DNA of 64,000 nt from Treponema sp. GTDB lineage: Bacteria > Spirochaetota > Spirochaetia > Treponematales > Breznakiellaceae. The DNA lies in the NCBI GenBank assembly GCA_009777335.1, contig WRMC01000006.1, positions 59,473-123,472 on the forward strand, read 5' to 3'. The notes under the pieces were generated by a model that worked only from the letters and a program-made list of their open reading frames with translations, did not search any database and had not been told where the DNA came from. A program made the translations under genes and the position numbers. Shown in pieces: positions 42,089 through 51,974 of this stretch (its first letter is position 1; the number at the start of each line of letters is the position of its first letter).

Positions 42089-42868
42089 ATGAAGTATAAG
42101 ACTAAGCTGCTGGTGGATCGCTTCGCATCAATTATTTCAAAGTGGCCCCAGGTGGAATGTATCTCCATCAACGAGGCGGCCCTGCCGGATACCCTGGATC
42201 CCTATTTTGCGGTCATCCTGGATGTGTTCTATAAAGATCAGATTCCCGGCCCCGAGGACAGGCAGAAATTATACGGCAACGACCTGGGGGCCTTCGAGAG
42301 TTCCGGCGGCGGCGCCAAGGATCGCTTCCTGGTGGGAGACATTCCCATCCGCCTGGAGTATAAGTCCATTGCCATGGTGGAAGAACTGGTCTCCATCGCC
42401 GACACCAAGCTCTATTCCCTCTGGCTTATAAAGGACTCGGGGACCTATGGCTTTTACCGTCTCTCCCAGGGGGAGATCATTTACTCCCAAAGTGACTGGA
42501 TCAAGGGCATCCGGGGGCGCTTAAAAAACCTGGGGGAAGAGTTCTGGTTCAACATGAGGAATGCCACTGAATCCAAGATGGAACACTTCCTCAGTGACCT
42601 GGGGGCGGCCTTTATGCAGGAGGATCAGTTCTTCTATTTGACCTCCGCGGCGGGCTTTATCAAGAGCGCCTGCCTCACCCTCTTTTGCATCAATAAGCAT
42701 TTTGAGCCCTCCCATCGGGCCTATTATTCCCAGGTTCTGGCCCTCAAGTCCCTGCCCAATGCCTTCCCGGCTTCGCTGGAAACCTTTTTATCCTCCGACC
42801 CGGAGATGACCATGGAGCGGAAGTTCCACCTGGCCCAGCTCATCGCCAAGGGAATCGTGGCCCTATGA
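42089..42868 (+). CDS. Hypothetical protein (possible DUF4037-like nucleotidyltransferase)
   Basis: Coding-like ORF with RBS aaggaaggg; stop overlaps the next start. Confidence 0.6.
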   Translation: MKYKTKLLVDRFASIISKWPQVECISINEAALPDTLDPYFAVILDVFYKDQIPGPEDRQKLYGNDLGAFESSGGGAKDRFLVGDIPIRLEYKSIAMVEELVSIADTKLYSLWLIKDSGTYGFYRLSQGEIIYSQSDWIKGIRGRLKNLGEEFWFNMRNATESKMEHFLSDLGAAFMQEDQFFYLTSAAGFIKSACLTLFCINKHFEPSHRAYYSQVLALKSLPNAFPASLETFLSSDPEMTMERKFHLAQLIAKGIVAL

Positions 42869-43797
42869 GGTCCCTCTTTCTTGGCTTCATCCTGCTCCTC
42901 TTCCTCCTTCCCGGGGGGGAGCTTTTTACCCAAGACTATCCCCCCATCCTGGCCGACCCGGGGCAGATCCTCTCCTGGCCCCAAAGCAGCTGGCGGGACC
43001 GGCGCTTCGAGGTTTTTTCCTGGGACCGCTACCCGGAGATCCTCATCTTCGACACGGCGGATTTTGAGATCCAGGCGAAGCTCTTTAAGCGCCTGGCTTT
43101 TTTCGTGGAAAAGTCGGGCTTTAGGGGACGGCTGGCCCATGATCACGAGATCGCCCATCTCCACGGCTGGAACGCCCATAACTATAGGGCCGAGGATCTG
43201 GCGAATTTTTTCCAGACCGCCCGGCTGAACGATTTTCCCCTTTTGGAAGAAGAGTGGGAGCTGGAGTACATCCTCTACTCCGCGGGGGTCCTGCGCTGGG
43301 ACGCCCAGCGGGGCATTACCGCCGGCCGTGGGGCGGTCCTGTCCATCTCCCGGGAGGGGAGCCACCAGAGCTTAAGGCCCCGCTTCATGGCCCACGAGGT
43401 CTTCCACGGCCTCTTTTTCATAGACCAGGATTTTAGGAATTTTTCCCAGCGCCGCTGGGAGGCCCTGCCCGATTATGCCCGGACCTTCTTTCTGGGCTGG
43501 TTGAATTTAAGCGCCTACGATATCACCGACGAATACCTGGTGGTGAACGAGTTCATGGGCCATATCCTCCAGTTCCCCCCGGCCAATATTCCCTGGTACT
43601 TTGGGGAGCACCTGCCCAACCAGATGGCCGCCCCCACGGCAGGCTTAAGGTCCATCCTGCCGGCCCGGGAAACCCGCACCCTCGAGGGCCGCCCCTTTTG
43701 GCCCGACCTGGCCGAGACCTTCGCCCGGGAAGCCGATGCCTTTTCCCTCTATGTGACCCAGCGCTGGAACCTCCAGCCCGGACGGCCCTGGCGCTAA
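42865..43797 (+). CDS. Exported hypothetical protein, possible peptidase-like HExxH region
   Basis: Signal peptide MRSLFLGFILLLFLLPGG; MAHEVFHGLFF. Confidence 0.65.
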   Translation: MRSLFLGFILLLFLLPGGELFTQDYPPILADPGQILSWPQSSWRDRRFEVFSWDRYPEILIFDTADFEIQAKLFKRLAFFVEKSGFRGRLAHDHEIAHLHGWNAHNYRAEDLANFFQTARLNDFPLLEEEWELEYILYSAGVLRWDAQRGITAGRGAVLSISREGSHQSLRPRFMAHEVFHGLFFIDQDFRNFSQRRWEALPDYARTFFLGWLNLSAYDITDEYLVVNEFMGHILQFPPANIPWYFGEHLPNQMAAPTAGLRSILPARETRTLEGRPFWPDLAETFAREADAFSLYVTQRWNLQPGRPWR

Positions 43798-43810
43798 GCT
43801 CCCCCTAGTT

Positions 43811-44467
43811 TTGTTTTCTATAATAAGCTACATTCCTCTCATGCACCCCATCTTTACAAACCTGTTGGAACGATACCCCGACCTCTCTTCCTGTGCCGAA
43901 GCAATCACCGGTGCGGCGGAGCTGCTTTTAAAGACCGCCCAGGAGGGGAGGAGCATCCTCATCTGCGGAAACGGGGGCAGTGCCGCCGACGCGGATCATA
44001 TCTGCGGGGAACTGGTAAAAAGCTTCTGCAAGAAGCGGCCCATAGACCCGGAGGTCGCGGCCGAATTAACCCGGCTGGATCCCGAGGGCGCCCAAATTGC
44101 CTCCCGGCTCCAGGGGGGGGTCAGGGCCCTCTCCCTGGCCCAGCATCCGGCCCTTACTACGGCCTTTGGGAACGACGTGGACCCCCACCTGGCCTTTGCC
44201 CAGCAGTGCCATGTCTACGGTCAGAGGGGGGACCTCTTCTGGGGGATCTCCACCTCGGGGAATGCGACAAACGTCTGCGCCGCCGCCCTGGTGGCCCGGG
44301 CCCAGGGACTCAGCGTTTTGGGGATGACGGGCCTTGGGGGGGGAAAGCTCAAGGGCCTCTCGGATGTCTGCATCAATGTGCCCCGTACAGAAACTTACGA
44401 GATTCAGGAGCTCCATCTTCCGGTCTACCATGCCCTCTGCCTTTTTATTGAAGACCGTATCTGGTAA
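43811..44467 (+). CDS. gmhA: SIS-domain phosphoheptose isomerase-like protein
   Basis: SILICGNGGSAADADHICGELVKSF; GISTSGNATNV. Confidence 0.85.
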   Translation: MFSIISYIPLMHPIFTNLLERYPDLSSCAEAITGAAELLLKTAQEGRSILICGNGGSAADADHICGELVKSFCKKRPIDPEVAAELTRLDPEGAQIASRLQGGVRALSLAQHPALTTAFGNDVDPHLAFAQQCHVYGQRGDLFWGISTSGNATNVCAAALVARAQGLSVLGMTGLGGGKLKGLSDVCINVPRTETYEIQELHLPVYHALCLFIEDRIW

Positions 44468-44476
44468 ACTAGGGCT

Positions 44477-47400
44477 TTGGAGGAACAGGTGTACAAGAGT
44501 GTAGATCCCAAGGTGAGCTTTCCCAAACTGGAAGAAGAGGTCCTGGCCTTCTGGGAAAAAAATCAGACCTTTAAAAAATCCATCGCCATGCGGGAGGGGA
44601 AGGAGGAGTTTGTCTTCTACGACGGCCCCCCCTTTGCCACGGGGCTGCCCCATTTTGGTCATTTTATCCCCAGCACCGTGAAGGACATCATCCCCCGCTA
44701 CCAGACCATGAGGGGGAAAAAGGTTGAACGCCGCTTTGGCTGGGACTGCCACGGCCTCCCCATCGAAAACCTCATCGAACAGGAACTCAACCTTAATTCC
44801 AAAACCGAAATTGAAGCCTACGGCATCGCCGAATTTAACGAGGCCTGCCGGGCCTCGGTGCTCCGCTACGTGGACGAATGGCGGCAGACCATCACCCGCC
44901 TGGGCCGCTGGGTGGACTTCGACAACGATTATAAGACCATGGAAAATGATTACATGGAGAGCATCTGGTGGGTGGTAAAGACCCTCTGGGAAAAGGATCT
45001 TATCTACGAGGGCTACTATGTGCTTCCCTACTGTCCCCGCTGCGCCACGGTTCTTTCTAACCACGAACTCAACCTGGGGGGCTATAAGGATGTCCACGAC
45101 CCCTCAATAACGGTCCGCTTTAAGGTGGCCGAAGGGGCCCTACTGGGAAACCAGGCCTGCCCCCCCTCCACCTACTTCCTGGCCTGGACCACCACCCCCT
45201 GGACCCTCCCCTCCAATTTGGGGCTGGCCCTGGGGCCCGATCTCGATTACGTCCTCTTACTGGACAAGAAGAGCCCCCAGGGGGAACACTACATCCTCTG
45301 CGAAAGCCTCATAGGAAGCTACTATAAAGATGAAAGTGACTATGAAATCCTCTGGAAGGCCCAGGGGAAGGATCTGGCCGGCATAGCCTACGAGCCCCTC
45401 TTCCCTTACTTTGCCCAGCACCGCAGTGAGGGGGCCTTTCGGACCTTTATGGGAGATTATGTCTCCACCGAGAACGGCACGGGGATAGTTCACATCGCTC
45501 CCGGCTTTGGGGAGGATGATGCCCGGGTTCTTAAGGGGACCGGGGTTCCGACCATCTGCCCCGTGGACAGCGAATGCCGCTTTACCGCCGAGGTAGGGGA
45601 CTTCCAGGGTCTCTTCGTCAAGGACGCAGACCGGGCCATCATGGATCACCTCAGGGCCCAGGGGAGCCTGGTAAAGCGGGACCAGATCCTCCACGCCTAT
45701 CCCCATTGCTGGCGATGCGAGAGCCCCCTGATCTACCGGGCGGTGAACTCCTGGTTTGTCCGGGTGGAGGAGATAAAGCAGGATCTGCTGGATGCCAACG
45801 ATCAGATCCACTGGGTGCCGGGCCACATCAAGACCGGCCGCTTTGGCAAGTGGCTCCAGGGGGCCCGGGACTGGGCCATCAGCCGGAACCGTTACTGGGG
45901 GAACCCTCTGCCCATCTGGGTCTGCCCGGACTGCGGAAAAAAGATCTGCATAGGCAGCCGGGATGAACTCAAGGAACTGTCGGGGGTCTACCCCCATGAC
46001 CTCCACAAGCACTTCGTGGACAAGATAACTATCCTCTGTGCCAAGACCGGGGGGAGCTGCGGGGGCACCATGGTCCGGATCGGCGAGGTCCTGGACTGCT
46101 GGTTCGAATCGGGGGCCATGACCTATGCCCAGAATCATTATCCCTTCGAGAACAAAGAATACTTCGAGGATCATTTTCCCGCCGATTTTATCAGCGAGAG
46201 CCTGGATCAGACCCGGGGTTGGTTCTACACCCTCATGGTCCTCTCCACGGCCCTCTTTAAAAAGCCGGCCTTTAAGAACTGCATAGTCAGCGGTATAGTC
46301 CTGGCCTCCGACGGCCGGAAGATGAGCAAAAGCTTAAAAAACTACACCGACCCGGTGGATGTGATAAACACCTATGGGGCCGATGCGGTCCGGCTCTTCC
46401 TGGTCCACTCGCCCCTCCTTAAGGCCGACGATCTTCGCTACAACGATGAGGGGGTGAAGGAAGTCTTAAAGAGCATCCTCCTTCCCCTCTGGAATGCCTA
46501 CAGTTTTTATGTCACCTACGCCAACATAGACGGCATAGAGCCCAAGGCTCCGGAGGACCCATCGAACCCCCTGGACCAGTGGATCCTCTCCCTGGCCGAG
46601 GCCCTGGTGGAACGCTGCAGTACCGCCCTGGACAGCTACGATCTGGCAAAAGCGGTGGACCCCATCGTGGAGTTCATCGACCTCCTCAATAACTGGTACA
46701 TCCGCCGGTCCCGCCGCCGCTTCTGGAAGGCCCTGGGGCCCGAGGGCAGCTCCGACCGGGACAAGGCCGAGGCCTACGACACCCTCTACGATGTGCTGAA
46801 GACCCTTATCATCGTGGCGGCCCCCTTCATGCCCTTCACCACCGAGGCCATCTGGGGAAACCTCCGCAGGGAGGACGAGAGCGAATCGGTCCATCTCTTG
46901 GATTATCCCCAGGTAAGGGCCCAGAGGCGAAACCAGGACCTGGAGTTCCGGATGGCCACGGTGCAGAAGGCGGTCTCCATGGGGCGGGCCCTCCGCTCCC
47001 AGTACAACGTCAAGGGCCGCCAGCCCCTGGAAAGTCTTAGCCTCGTGAGCCCCCAAGGGGAGGAGCGAAGGATCCTCACCGAGATGGAAGACATCATCCG
47101 GGAAGAACTGAACGTAAAGAAGGTCATCTTCCGGGAAAACGAAGAGGACCTGGTGGAGTATGAGGCCAAGGCCAACTTTAGGGTCCTGGGCAAGGAACTG
47201 GGAAAGAACATGAAGGAGGGGGCCGATAAAATCGCCGCCCTCAGCCAGGCTGAGATCAAGGAGATCCTCGCTGGAGCCAGCCTTTCAATTAACCTGGAGG
47301 GGGCTTCGGGGCCCCTGGAAATCACCCTGGAAAAGCTGGACATCCGGCGCATAGAGAAGGCAAACCTCAAGATCCTCAACGAGGGGACCCTGACGGTGGG

Positions 47401-47674
47401 GCTCGACACGGAAATTAGCCCCGAACTCCTCATGGAAGGGGAGGTCCGCGACCTGGTCCGGGGGGTTCAGAACCTCCGCAAGGACCTGGGCCTGGAGGTT
47501 ACCGATAGGATCATCCTTAAGCTCCAGGGCCCCGATAGCTTACGGGCCGCTTGGGAGGCCTTTAAGGACTATGTGGCAGATGAAACCCTCTCTATAGAAA
47601 GTACCTGGGCCCAGGCCGAGGACATGAGGGACCTGGAAGGGGGAGCATGGAGGGTGAAGATTGAAAAGGCCTAG
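44477..47674 (+). CDS. ileS: Isoleucyl-tRNA synthetase
   Basis: DGPPFATGLPHFGHF (HIGH region) and DGRKMSKSLKNY (KMSKS). Confidence 0.97.
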   Translation: MEEQVYKSVDPKVSFPKLEEEVLAFWEKNQTFKKSIAMREGKEEFVFYDGPPFATGLPHFGHFIPSTVKDIIPRYQTMRGKKVERRFGWDCHGLPIENLIEQELNLNSKTEIEAYGIAEFNEACRASVLRYVDEWRQTITRLGRWVDFDNDYKTMENDYMESIWWVVKTLWEKDLIYEGYYVLPYCPRCATVLSNHELNLGGYKDVHDPSITVRFKVAEGALLGNQACPPSTYFLAWTTTPWTLPSNLGLALGPDLDYVLLLDKKSPQGEHYILCESLIGSYYKDESDYEILWKAQGKDLAGIAYEPLFPYFAQHRSEGAFRTFMGDYVSTENGTGIVHIAPGFGEDDARVLKGTGVPTICPVDSECRFTAEVGDFQGLFVKDADRAIMDHLRAQGSLVKRDQILHAYPHCWRCESPLIYRAVNSWFVRVEEIKQDLLDANDQIHWVPGHIKTGRFGKWLQGARDWAISRNRYWGNPLPIWVCPDCGKKICIGSRDELKELSGVYPHDLHKHFVDKITILCAKTGGSCGGTMVRIGEVLDCWFESGAMTYAQNHYPFENKEYFEDHFPADFISESLDQTRGWFYTLMVLSTALFKKPAFKNCIVSGIVLASDGRKMSKSLKNYTDPVDVINTYGADAVRLFLVHSPLLKADDLRYNDEGVKEVLKSILLPLWNAYSFYVTYANIDGIEPKAPEDPSNPLDQWILSLAEALVERCSTALDSYDLAKAVDPIVEFIDLLNNWYIRRSRRRFWKALGPEGSSDRDKAEAYDTLYDVLKTLIIVAAPFMPFTTEAIWGNLRREDESESVHLLDYPQVRAQRRNQDLEFRMATVQKAVSMGRALRSQYNVKGRQPLESLSLVSPQGEERRILTEMEDIIREELNVKKVIFRENEEDLVEYEAKANFRVLGKELGKNMKEGADKIAALSQAEIKEILAGASLSINLEGASGPLEITLEKLDIRRIEKANLKILNEGTLTVGLDTEISPELLMEGEVRDLVRGVQNLRKDLGLEVTDRIILKLQGPDSLRAAWEAFKDYVADETLSIESTWAQAEDMRDLEGGAWRVKIEKA

Positions 47675-48575
47675 GATCTGGGGAGCCCTGACGCTCCTCC
47701 TCCTCGCCGCATCCTGCGCCACCACCCCCCGGGGCTCCCTGCATCTTCCTGATGGGGCTCCGGATTTCTCCCTCCTCCCCCCAGGGGCCAATGTATACCT
47801 CTGGGCAGATACCCAAGCCGCCCGGCCCGTCTTGGAGATCCTCTCCCTGGGGGGCCTTAACTCCCGGGATGCGGCCCAGATCCTGGACCGGACCACGGCG
47901 GTCATGGCTGGCTTCTACCCCCCCGGGGGGGAGCAGAGCTTCTACCTGGCAGGGCAGGGTAATTACCCCAGCGGGGGGGCCCGGTTCTCCATGGGCTTAA
48001 GCGGCGACTGGAGCCGCATACGGTCCGCCGCCGGGGGCCGCTACTGGCACTCGGCCTCGGCCAACCTGGGGGTGGCCCTGGGGCCCCATCTGGCCATGGT
48101 AAGCGATGGAGACCCCCTCTCTGTATCTTCCGCCGCCGGGGAGGAGACTCTAGTCCCCCAGGGCTTCGAGGACTTCCGCCGCCCCCTGGCCCTGGCAGGC
48201 TGGCTGGGGAATCCCCTTTCTACCCTCGATTCCTTCATGGCCTTCCTGGGGCTTCCCCTCCAGATCCCGGCCCAGGAGTTCTATTTTGGCCTCGATTCCC
48301 CTTCCCCCTATGAATACGAAATGGTCCTCATGATTAAGGCCGATTCCCCCAGCCAGGCGGGCTCCCTCTTGGCCCTTTTTTCTACCGCCCGGTTCTTCCT
48401 CCTCTCTGCCATGTCCCTCCAGGGTGCTGATACCCCGGTTTTGCCCATCCAGGAGGCGGGGGCCCTCCTCTTTAGCAACCTTCCCCGCCAAGAGGGGGAT
48501 TCCCTCATTCTGCGAACCCCAGCCCTGGACCTGGACCATATAGCTTTACTTTTTTTCCTCTTTTCGTTACAGTAA
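47661..48575 (+). CDS. Lipoprotein of unknown function
   Basis: MKRPRIWGALTLLLLAASCATT lipobox; overlaps the ileS end. Confidence 0.7.
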   Translation: MKRPRIWGALTLLLLAASCATTPRGSLHLPDGAPDFSLLPPGANVYLWADTQAARPVLEILSLGGLNSRDAAQILDRTTAVMAGFYPPGGEQSFYLAGQGNYPSGGARFSMGLSGDWSRIRSAAGGRYWHSASANLGVALGPHLAMVSDGDPLSVSSAAGEETLVPQGFEDFRRPLALAGWLGNPLSTLDSFMAFLGLPLQIPAQEFYFGLDSPSPYEYEMVLMIKADSPSQAGSLLALFSTARFFLLSAMSLQGADTPVLPIQEAGALLFSNLPRQEGDSLILRTPALDLDHIALLFFLFSLQ

Positions 48576-48607
48576 GATTAGCACCTACATGAAAGAGAGA
48601 GAGGATT

Positions 48608-48889
48608 ATGCCCACCTACGGATACGAATGTAAGAGTTGCAAGCACACCTTTGATGCCTTTCAGAGCATGAAGGATGATCCCCTAACAGAATGCCCCAAG
48701 TGCCACAAGGAACTGCGCCGCCTTATTAACGGGGGCGGAGGGCTCATCTTTAGGGGGGGCGGTTTTTATGTGAACGATAAATCCGGCGGCTCCTCCAAGG
48801 CCGAAGCATCCAAGTCCGAGGGCCCTAAGGCCGAGGCCTGCGGAAGCTGTGCCCAAGCCGAGGCCTGTCCCGCCGCCGTCACCGCCTAG
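48608..48889 (+). CDS. FmdB-type zinc ribbon protein
   Basis: MPTYGYECKSCKHTFDAFQSMKDDPLTECPKCHKELRRLINGGGGLIFRGGGFY. Confidence 0.95.
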   Translation: MPTYGYECKSCKHTFDAFQSMKDDPLTECPKCHKELRRLINGGGGLIFRGGGFYVNDKSGGSSKAEASKSEGPKAEACGSCAQAEACPAAVTA

Positions 48890-48908
48890 GCTCCTTTAAG
48901 GGGGGGAT

Positions 48909-49289
48909 GTGTTTGGTTTATCCAAAAAGAGCCCCGGAAAAGAAGGCCGCTCCTACAAATTTTTATGCGAAAACTGCGGCGCCGATGTCCCCAGGGACGC
49001 CAAGACCTGCCCAAAATGTAAAAGCTCCTTTTCCAATATCCGCTGTCCCTTCTGCGAGTTTGTGGGGGAAGAACAGCTCTTTATAGAGGGCTGCCCCACC
49101 TGCGGTCACCGGATCTCGGGGCTGGGGGAGGATGAGCCGCAAAAACAGGGCCGGCCAGCAAGGACCCCCCGAAAAAGCAGGCAGGCCCACCAGTATACCC
49201 ACGGGCCCCTGCCGCTCTGGGTCTATATCCTGACCACCGCCGCCTTTACGGCCACCCTGGCGGCCCTCTTCCTCCGGCTTATACGCTAG
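48909..49289 (+). CDS. Zinc-ribbon membrane protein
   Basis: CENCGADVPRDAKTCPKCKSSF plus C-terminal TM helix. Confidence 0.75.
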   Translation: MFGLSKKSPGKEGRSYKFLCENCGADVPRDAKTCPKCKSSFSNIRCPFCEFVGEEQLFIEGCPTCGHRISGLGEDEPQKQGRPARTPRKSRQAHQYTHGPLPLWVYILTTAAFTATLAALFLRLIR

Positions 49290-49292
49290 GGC

Positions 49293-50357
49293 CTAGACCG
49301 GGACCTTGGTATCCATGTCAGCAAAGATGTCCTTCACCGCACTATGCCGGGCCCTGCCAAAGGCCTCAGGCAGGGTGGCTGAAAGGTACTGCCCCGGCAG
49401 GACCGCCGAAAAGGGGGCATGGTAGTAGGGGTCTTGGGCCTTCAGGTTGAGGATCTTATCCCCCTTAAGGGAATCATCATAGGATATAAGATAGACATTT
49501 TTCGTGGCCCCCCCGGCTATGCGGGAAAGGCGGATCATCCTTTCTGAATCTTCGTCATGGGATAAATAGATGAAAAGGGCGGTCCCCGGATCGAGACAGC
49601 AGACCGGGCCGTGGAGGAACTCCTCAAAATCGTAGGCAGAGGCGGGGTAGCAGAGGGTCTCCAGCTCCTTTAGGGCCGACTCTGAACCGGCGGCAGAGGC
49701 GGGGCCCTTGCCGGTAAAGATATAGTGATTGGCCTCCTTCAGGGCCTCCCTATGACCCAGGAAAAAAGCTGCGCAGCTCTCCTGGTTTTCTTTCATGTAG
49801 CTTATGGACTCCTTAAGGCCCCCCAACTGGGATGCCAGGGCCCCTTCGTCCAGGGTGCCGCTCTTTCGGGCCGCCCCCAGGGCCGCCAGGTAGAGGGCCA
49901 GGACCGTGCCGGTATAGCCCCTGGTTTTGGGCCCCGCGGTTTCGTTGTCCACGTCCAGGACCAGGGGGCAGTCCCCTGCCTGGGCCACCGGGGTCTCGAG
50001 GCTATAGCTAAGGGTAGCCGCCGGAATGCCCTGGCCCTGGAGGCGGGAGATAAGGGCCAGGGTGTTGGTGGACCGGCCTCCCTGGCTTACCGCCAGGGCC
50101 AGGGGCCTCTCTCCATAGAGCCGGCCGCACATGCTGGGGGCCAGGACGCTTACTTCGATGTGCAAGAGGGCTTCGATAAAGTCCCGGGCAGAATTACAGG
50201 CATGGTAGCTGGTGCCGCTCCCTATAAGGTAGATCCGATCCGGTTTATGTTTGGTGTATAAATCGGCGAAGGGCCCCAGGCAAGCCTCCCGGGTTTGAAG
50301 GATCCGCTCCAGGTATTCCCCCTGGCTCAGGTAATAATCGTACATGGTAGCTTCCAT
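49293..50357 (-). CDS. SIS-domain sugar-phosphate isomerase/deaminase-like protein
   Basis: RIYLIGSGTSYHACNSARDFIEAL; LAVSQGGRSTNT; FEEFLHGPVCCLDPGT. Confidence 0.85.
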   Translation of the reverse strand: MEATMYDYYLSQGEYLERILQTREACLGPFADLYTKHKPDRIYLIGSGTSYHACNSARDFIEALLHIEVSVLAPSMCGRLYGERPLALAVSQGGRSTNTLALISRLQGQGIPAATLSYSLETPVAQAGDCPLVLDVDNETAGPKTRGYTGTVLALYLAALGAARKSGTLDEGALASQLGGLKESISYMKENQESCAAFFLGHREALKEANHYIFTGKGPASAAGSESALKELETLCYPASAYDFEEFLHGPVCCLDPGTALFIYLSHDEDSERMIRLSRIAGGATKNVYLISYDDSLKGDKILNLKAQDPYYHAPFSAVLPGQYLSATLPEAFGRARHSAVKDIFADMDTKVPV

Positions 50358-50466
50358 AATACTTCCTCTTTATATGGACAAAGGATTTTCAGTATAGTAG
50401 CCTAAAGGGCACTGTCTGTCCACAAAGCCATGTATCGTGGCGGAGGGGTGGAAGCAAAGGACTCCC

Positions 50467-51414
50467 ATGGATTATGTCATAGGCATTGACAGCGGTTCCA
50501 CCAAATACCTAATCAAAGCCCGAAGCCTCGATGGGCAGATCCTGGGCCAGGTCAAAGGCCCCACCGCCAACCACCGGATCATAGGGACCGAAAAGGCTGG
50601 GGAGGCCATCAAGACCATGGTGACAGAGCTCCTCTCTTCCTTTGGGGCTGCCCCCGGGGACTGCCGCTGCCTGGTGGCCGCTGCGGCGGGGATAGATTCT
50701 GAACAGGACCGGGCCGCCGTCCAGGCCCTCTATGGGGTCCTGGGGCTGTCGTGCCCCCTCTTCTGCATGAACGATGCCATGGCGGCCCTCTATGCCGCTA
50801 CCCAGGGCCAGGGGGTCCTCTCCATCAGCGGCACCGGGTCTATCGCCGTGGGGCGCAATAGCCAGGGCCGCATCACCCGCTCCGGGGGCCACCCCACCAG
50901 CATCTTTGGGGATGAGGGCTCCAGCCGCTGGATGGCCCTCATGGCCATGCGCCATGCCTCCCGCTGGATAGATGGGATGGTCCCCCCCTCAGCCTTAACC
51001 GATAAACTCGATTCCTTTTTTGGGGGCCTGGACGCAAATAAGCTTTCCCAGACGGCGGCCCGCTACAAGCAGAGCCCAGTGGAAACAGAACTGGCGGTCC
51101 TGGTGTACGAAGCCGCCAAGGAAGGGGACCAGGGGGCCCTGGAGATAATCCAACAGGGGGCCCGGGAGCTCTTCGACCTGGCACTCTCCTGTGTGCATAA
51201 GCTTTCCCTGGACCAGGACCCCTCATTTAAGTCCGGGGTCTGGGGCTCCGTCTTCGTGGAGAACCATTTTTTTTATGAGACCTATAGGGATCTTTTCCTA
51301 AAAGCCTACCCCCAGTGCCAGGTGGTGTTCCCCCAGGGTGATGCGGCCGACGGGGCCCTCGATCTGGCGGCGGACTACCTGGAAGGCAAGATCCCCTTTA
51401 TCGGCGAATTGTAA
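50467..51414 (+). CDS. BadF/BadG/BcrA/BcrD ATPase-family N-acetylglucosamine kinase-like protein
   Basis: VIGIDSGSTKYLIKA; SISGTGSIAVGRN; GDEGSSRWMALMA. Confidence 0.85.
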   Translation: MDYVIGIDSGSTKYLIKARSLDGQILGQVKGPTANHRIIGTEKAGEAIKTMVTELLSSFGAAPGDCRCLVAAAAGIDSEQDRAAVQALYGVLGLSCPLFCMNDAMAALYAATQGQGVLSISGTGSIAVGRNSQGRITRSGGHPTSIFGDEGSSRWMALMAMRHASRWIDGMVPPSALTDKLDSFFGGLDANKLSQTAARYKQSPVETELAVLVYEAAKEGDQGALEIIQQGARELFDLALSCVHKLSLDQDPSFKSGVWGSVFVENHFFYETYRDLFLKAYPQCQVVFPQGDAADGALDLAADYLEGKIPFIGEL

Positions 51415-51427
51415 AAGGAGGCTAAGG

Positions 51428-51964
51428 ATGGAATTAAAGGAACATGATGTCTATGTGCTCTATGCGGCGGAAAAGCTTTCGGGGGCCACCCCGGCCCAGC
51501 TTACCCGCTTCCTCTTCGAAAGCGGGATCTTCCAGGGCTTTGACCTGAGCTGGTCCCTGGCCAACCTTAACGAGGCCGGGCACCTGGTCCAGGCCATTTC
51601 GTCTAACGGTATCTGCTACGAGATAACCGACCAGGGTAAGAATGCCTTGGCCCAGGGCCTCTCGGAGGCCGACCAGGGGAAGCTCAAAGAGCTGGACGAA
51701 AAGGGGGCAGAGTTTTCCCGGATCTTCCGCATCGAAGAGGACTACCCGGCCCAGTACACCGAGTCGGCCAATGCCATCGTGCCGGTTTTTCTTTCCATCC
51801 GGGAGGGGGCCAAGATTCTAATGAAGGTCTCCATCATCGTAGAGGACACTGAAACGGCCAGGGATATCACCAAGAACTGGGCCCAGAATGCCCGGGACAC
51901 CTATAAGGCCATATGGGAATCCATAGGCCAGGGGAGACCCTTTCCCTCCTTCACCCCCTACTAG
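51428..51964 (+). CDS. DUF4364-like protein
   Basis: DVYVLYAAEKLSGATPAQLTRFLFESG; ITDQGKNAL; winged-helix-like start. Confidence 0.65.
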   Translation: MELKEHDVYVLYAAEKLSGATPAQLTRFLFESGIFQGFDLSWSLANLNEAGHLVQAISSNGICYEITDQGKNALAQGLSEADQGKLKELDEKGAEFSRIFRIEEDYPAQYTESANAIVPVFLSIREGAKILMKVSIIVEDTETARDITKNWAQNARDTYKAIWESIGQGRPFPSFTPY

Positions 51965-51974
51965 GAGGGCCCCC

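Noticed and set aside
44066-46174. Two 300+ aa antisense ORFs opposite gmhA/ileS
   Set aside because: The opposite strand encodes unmistakable isoleucyl-tRNA synthetase; these are GC-driven shadows.
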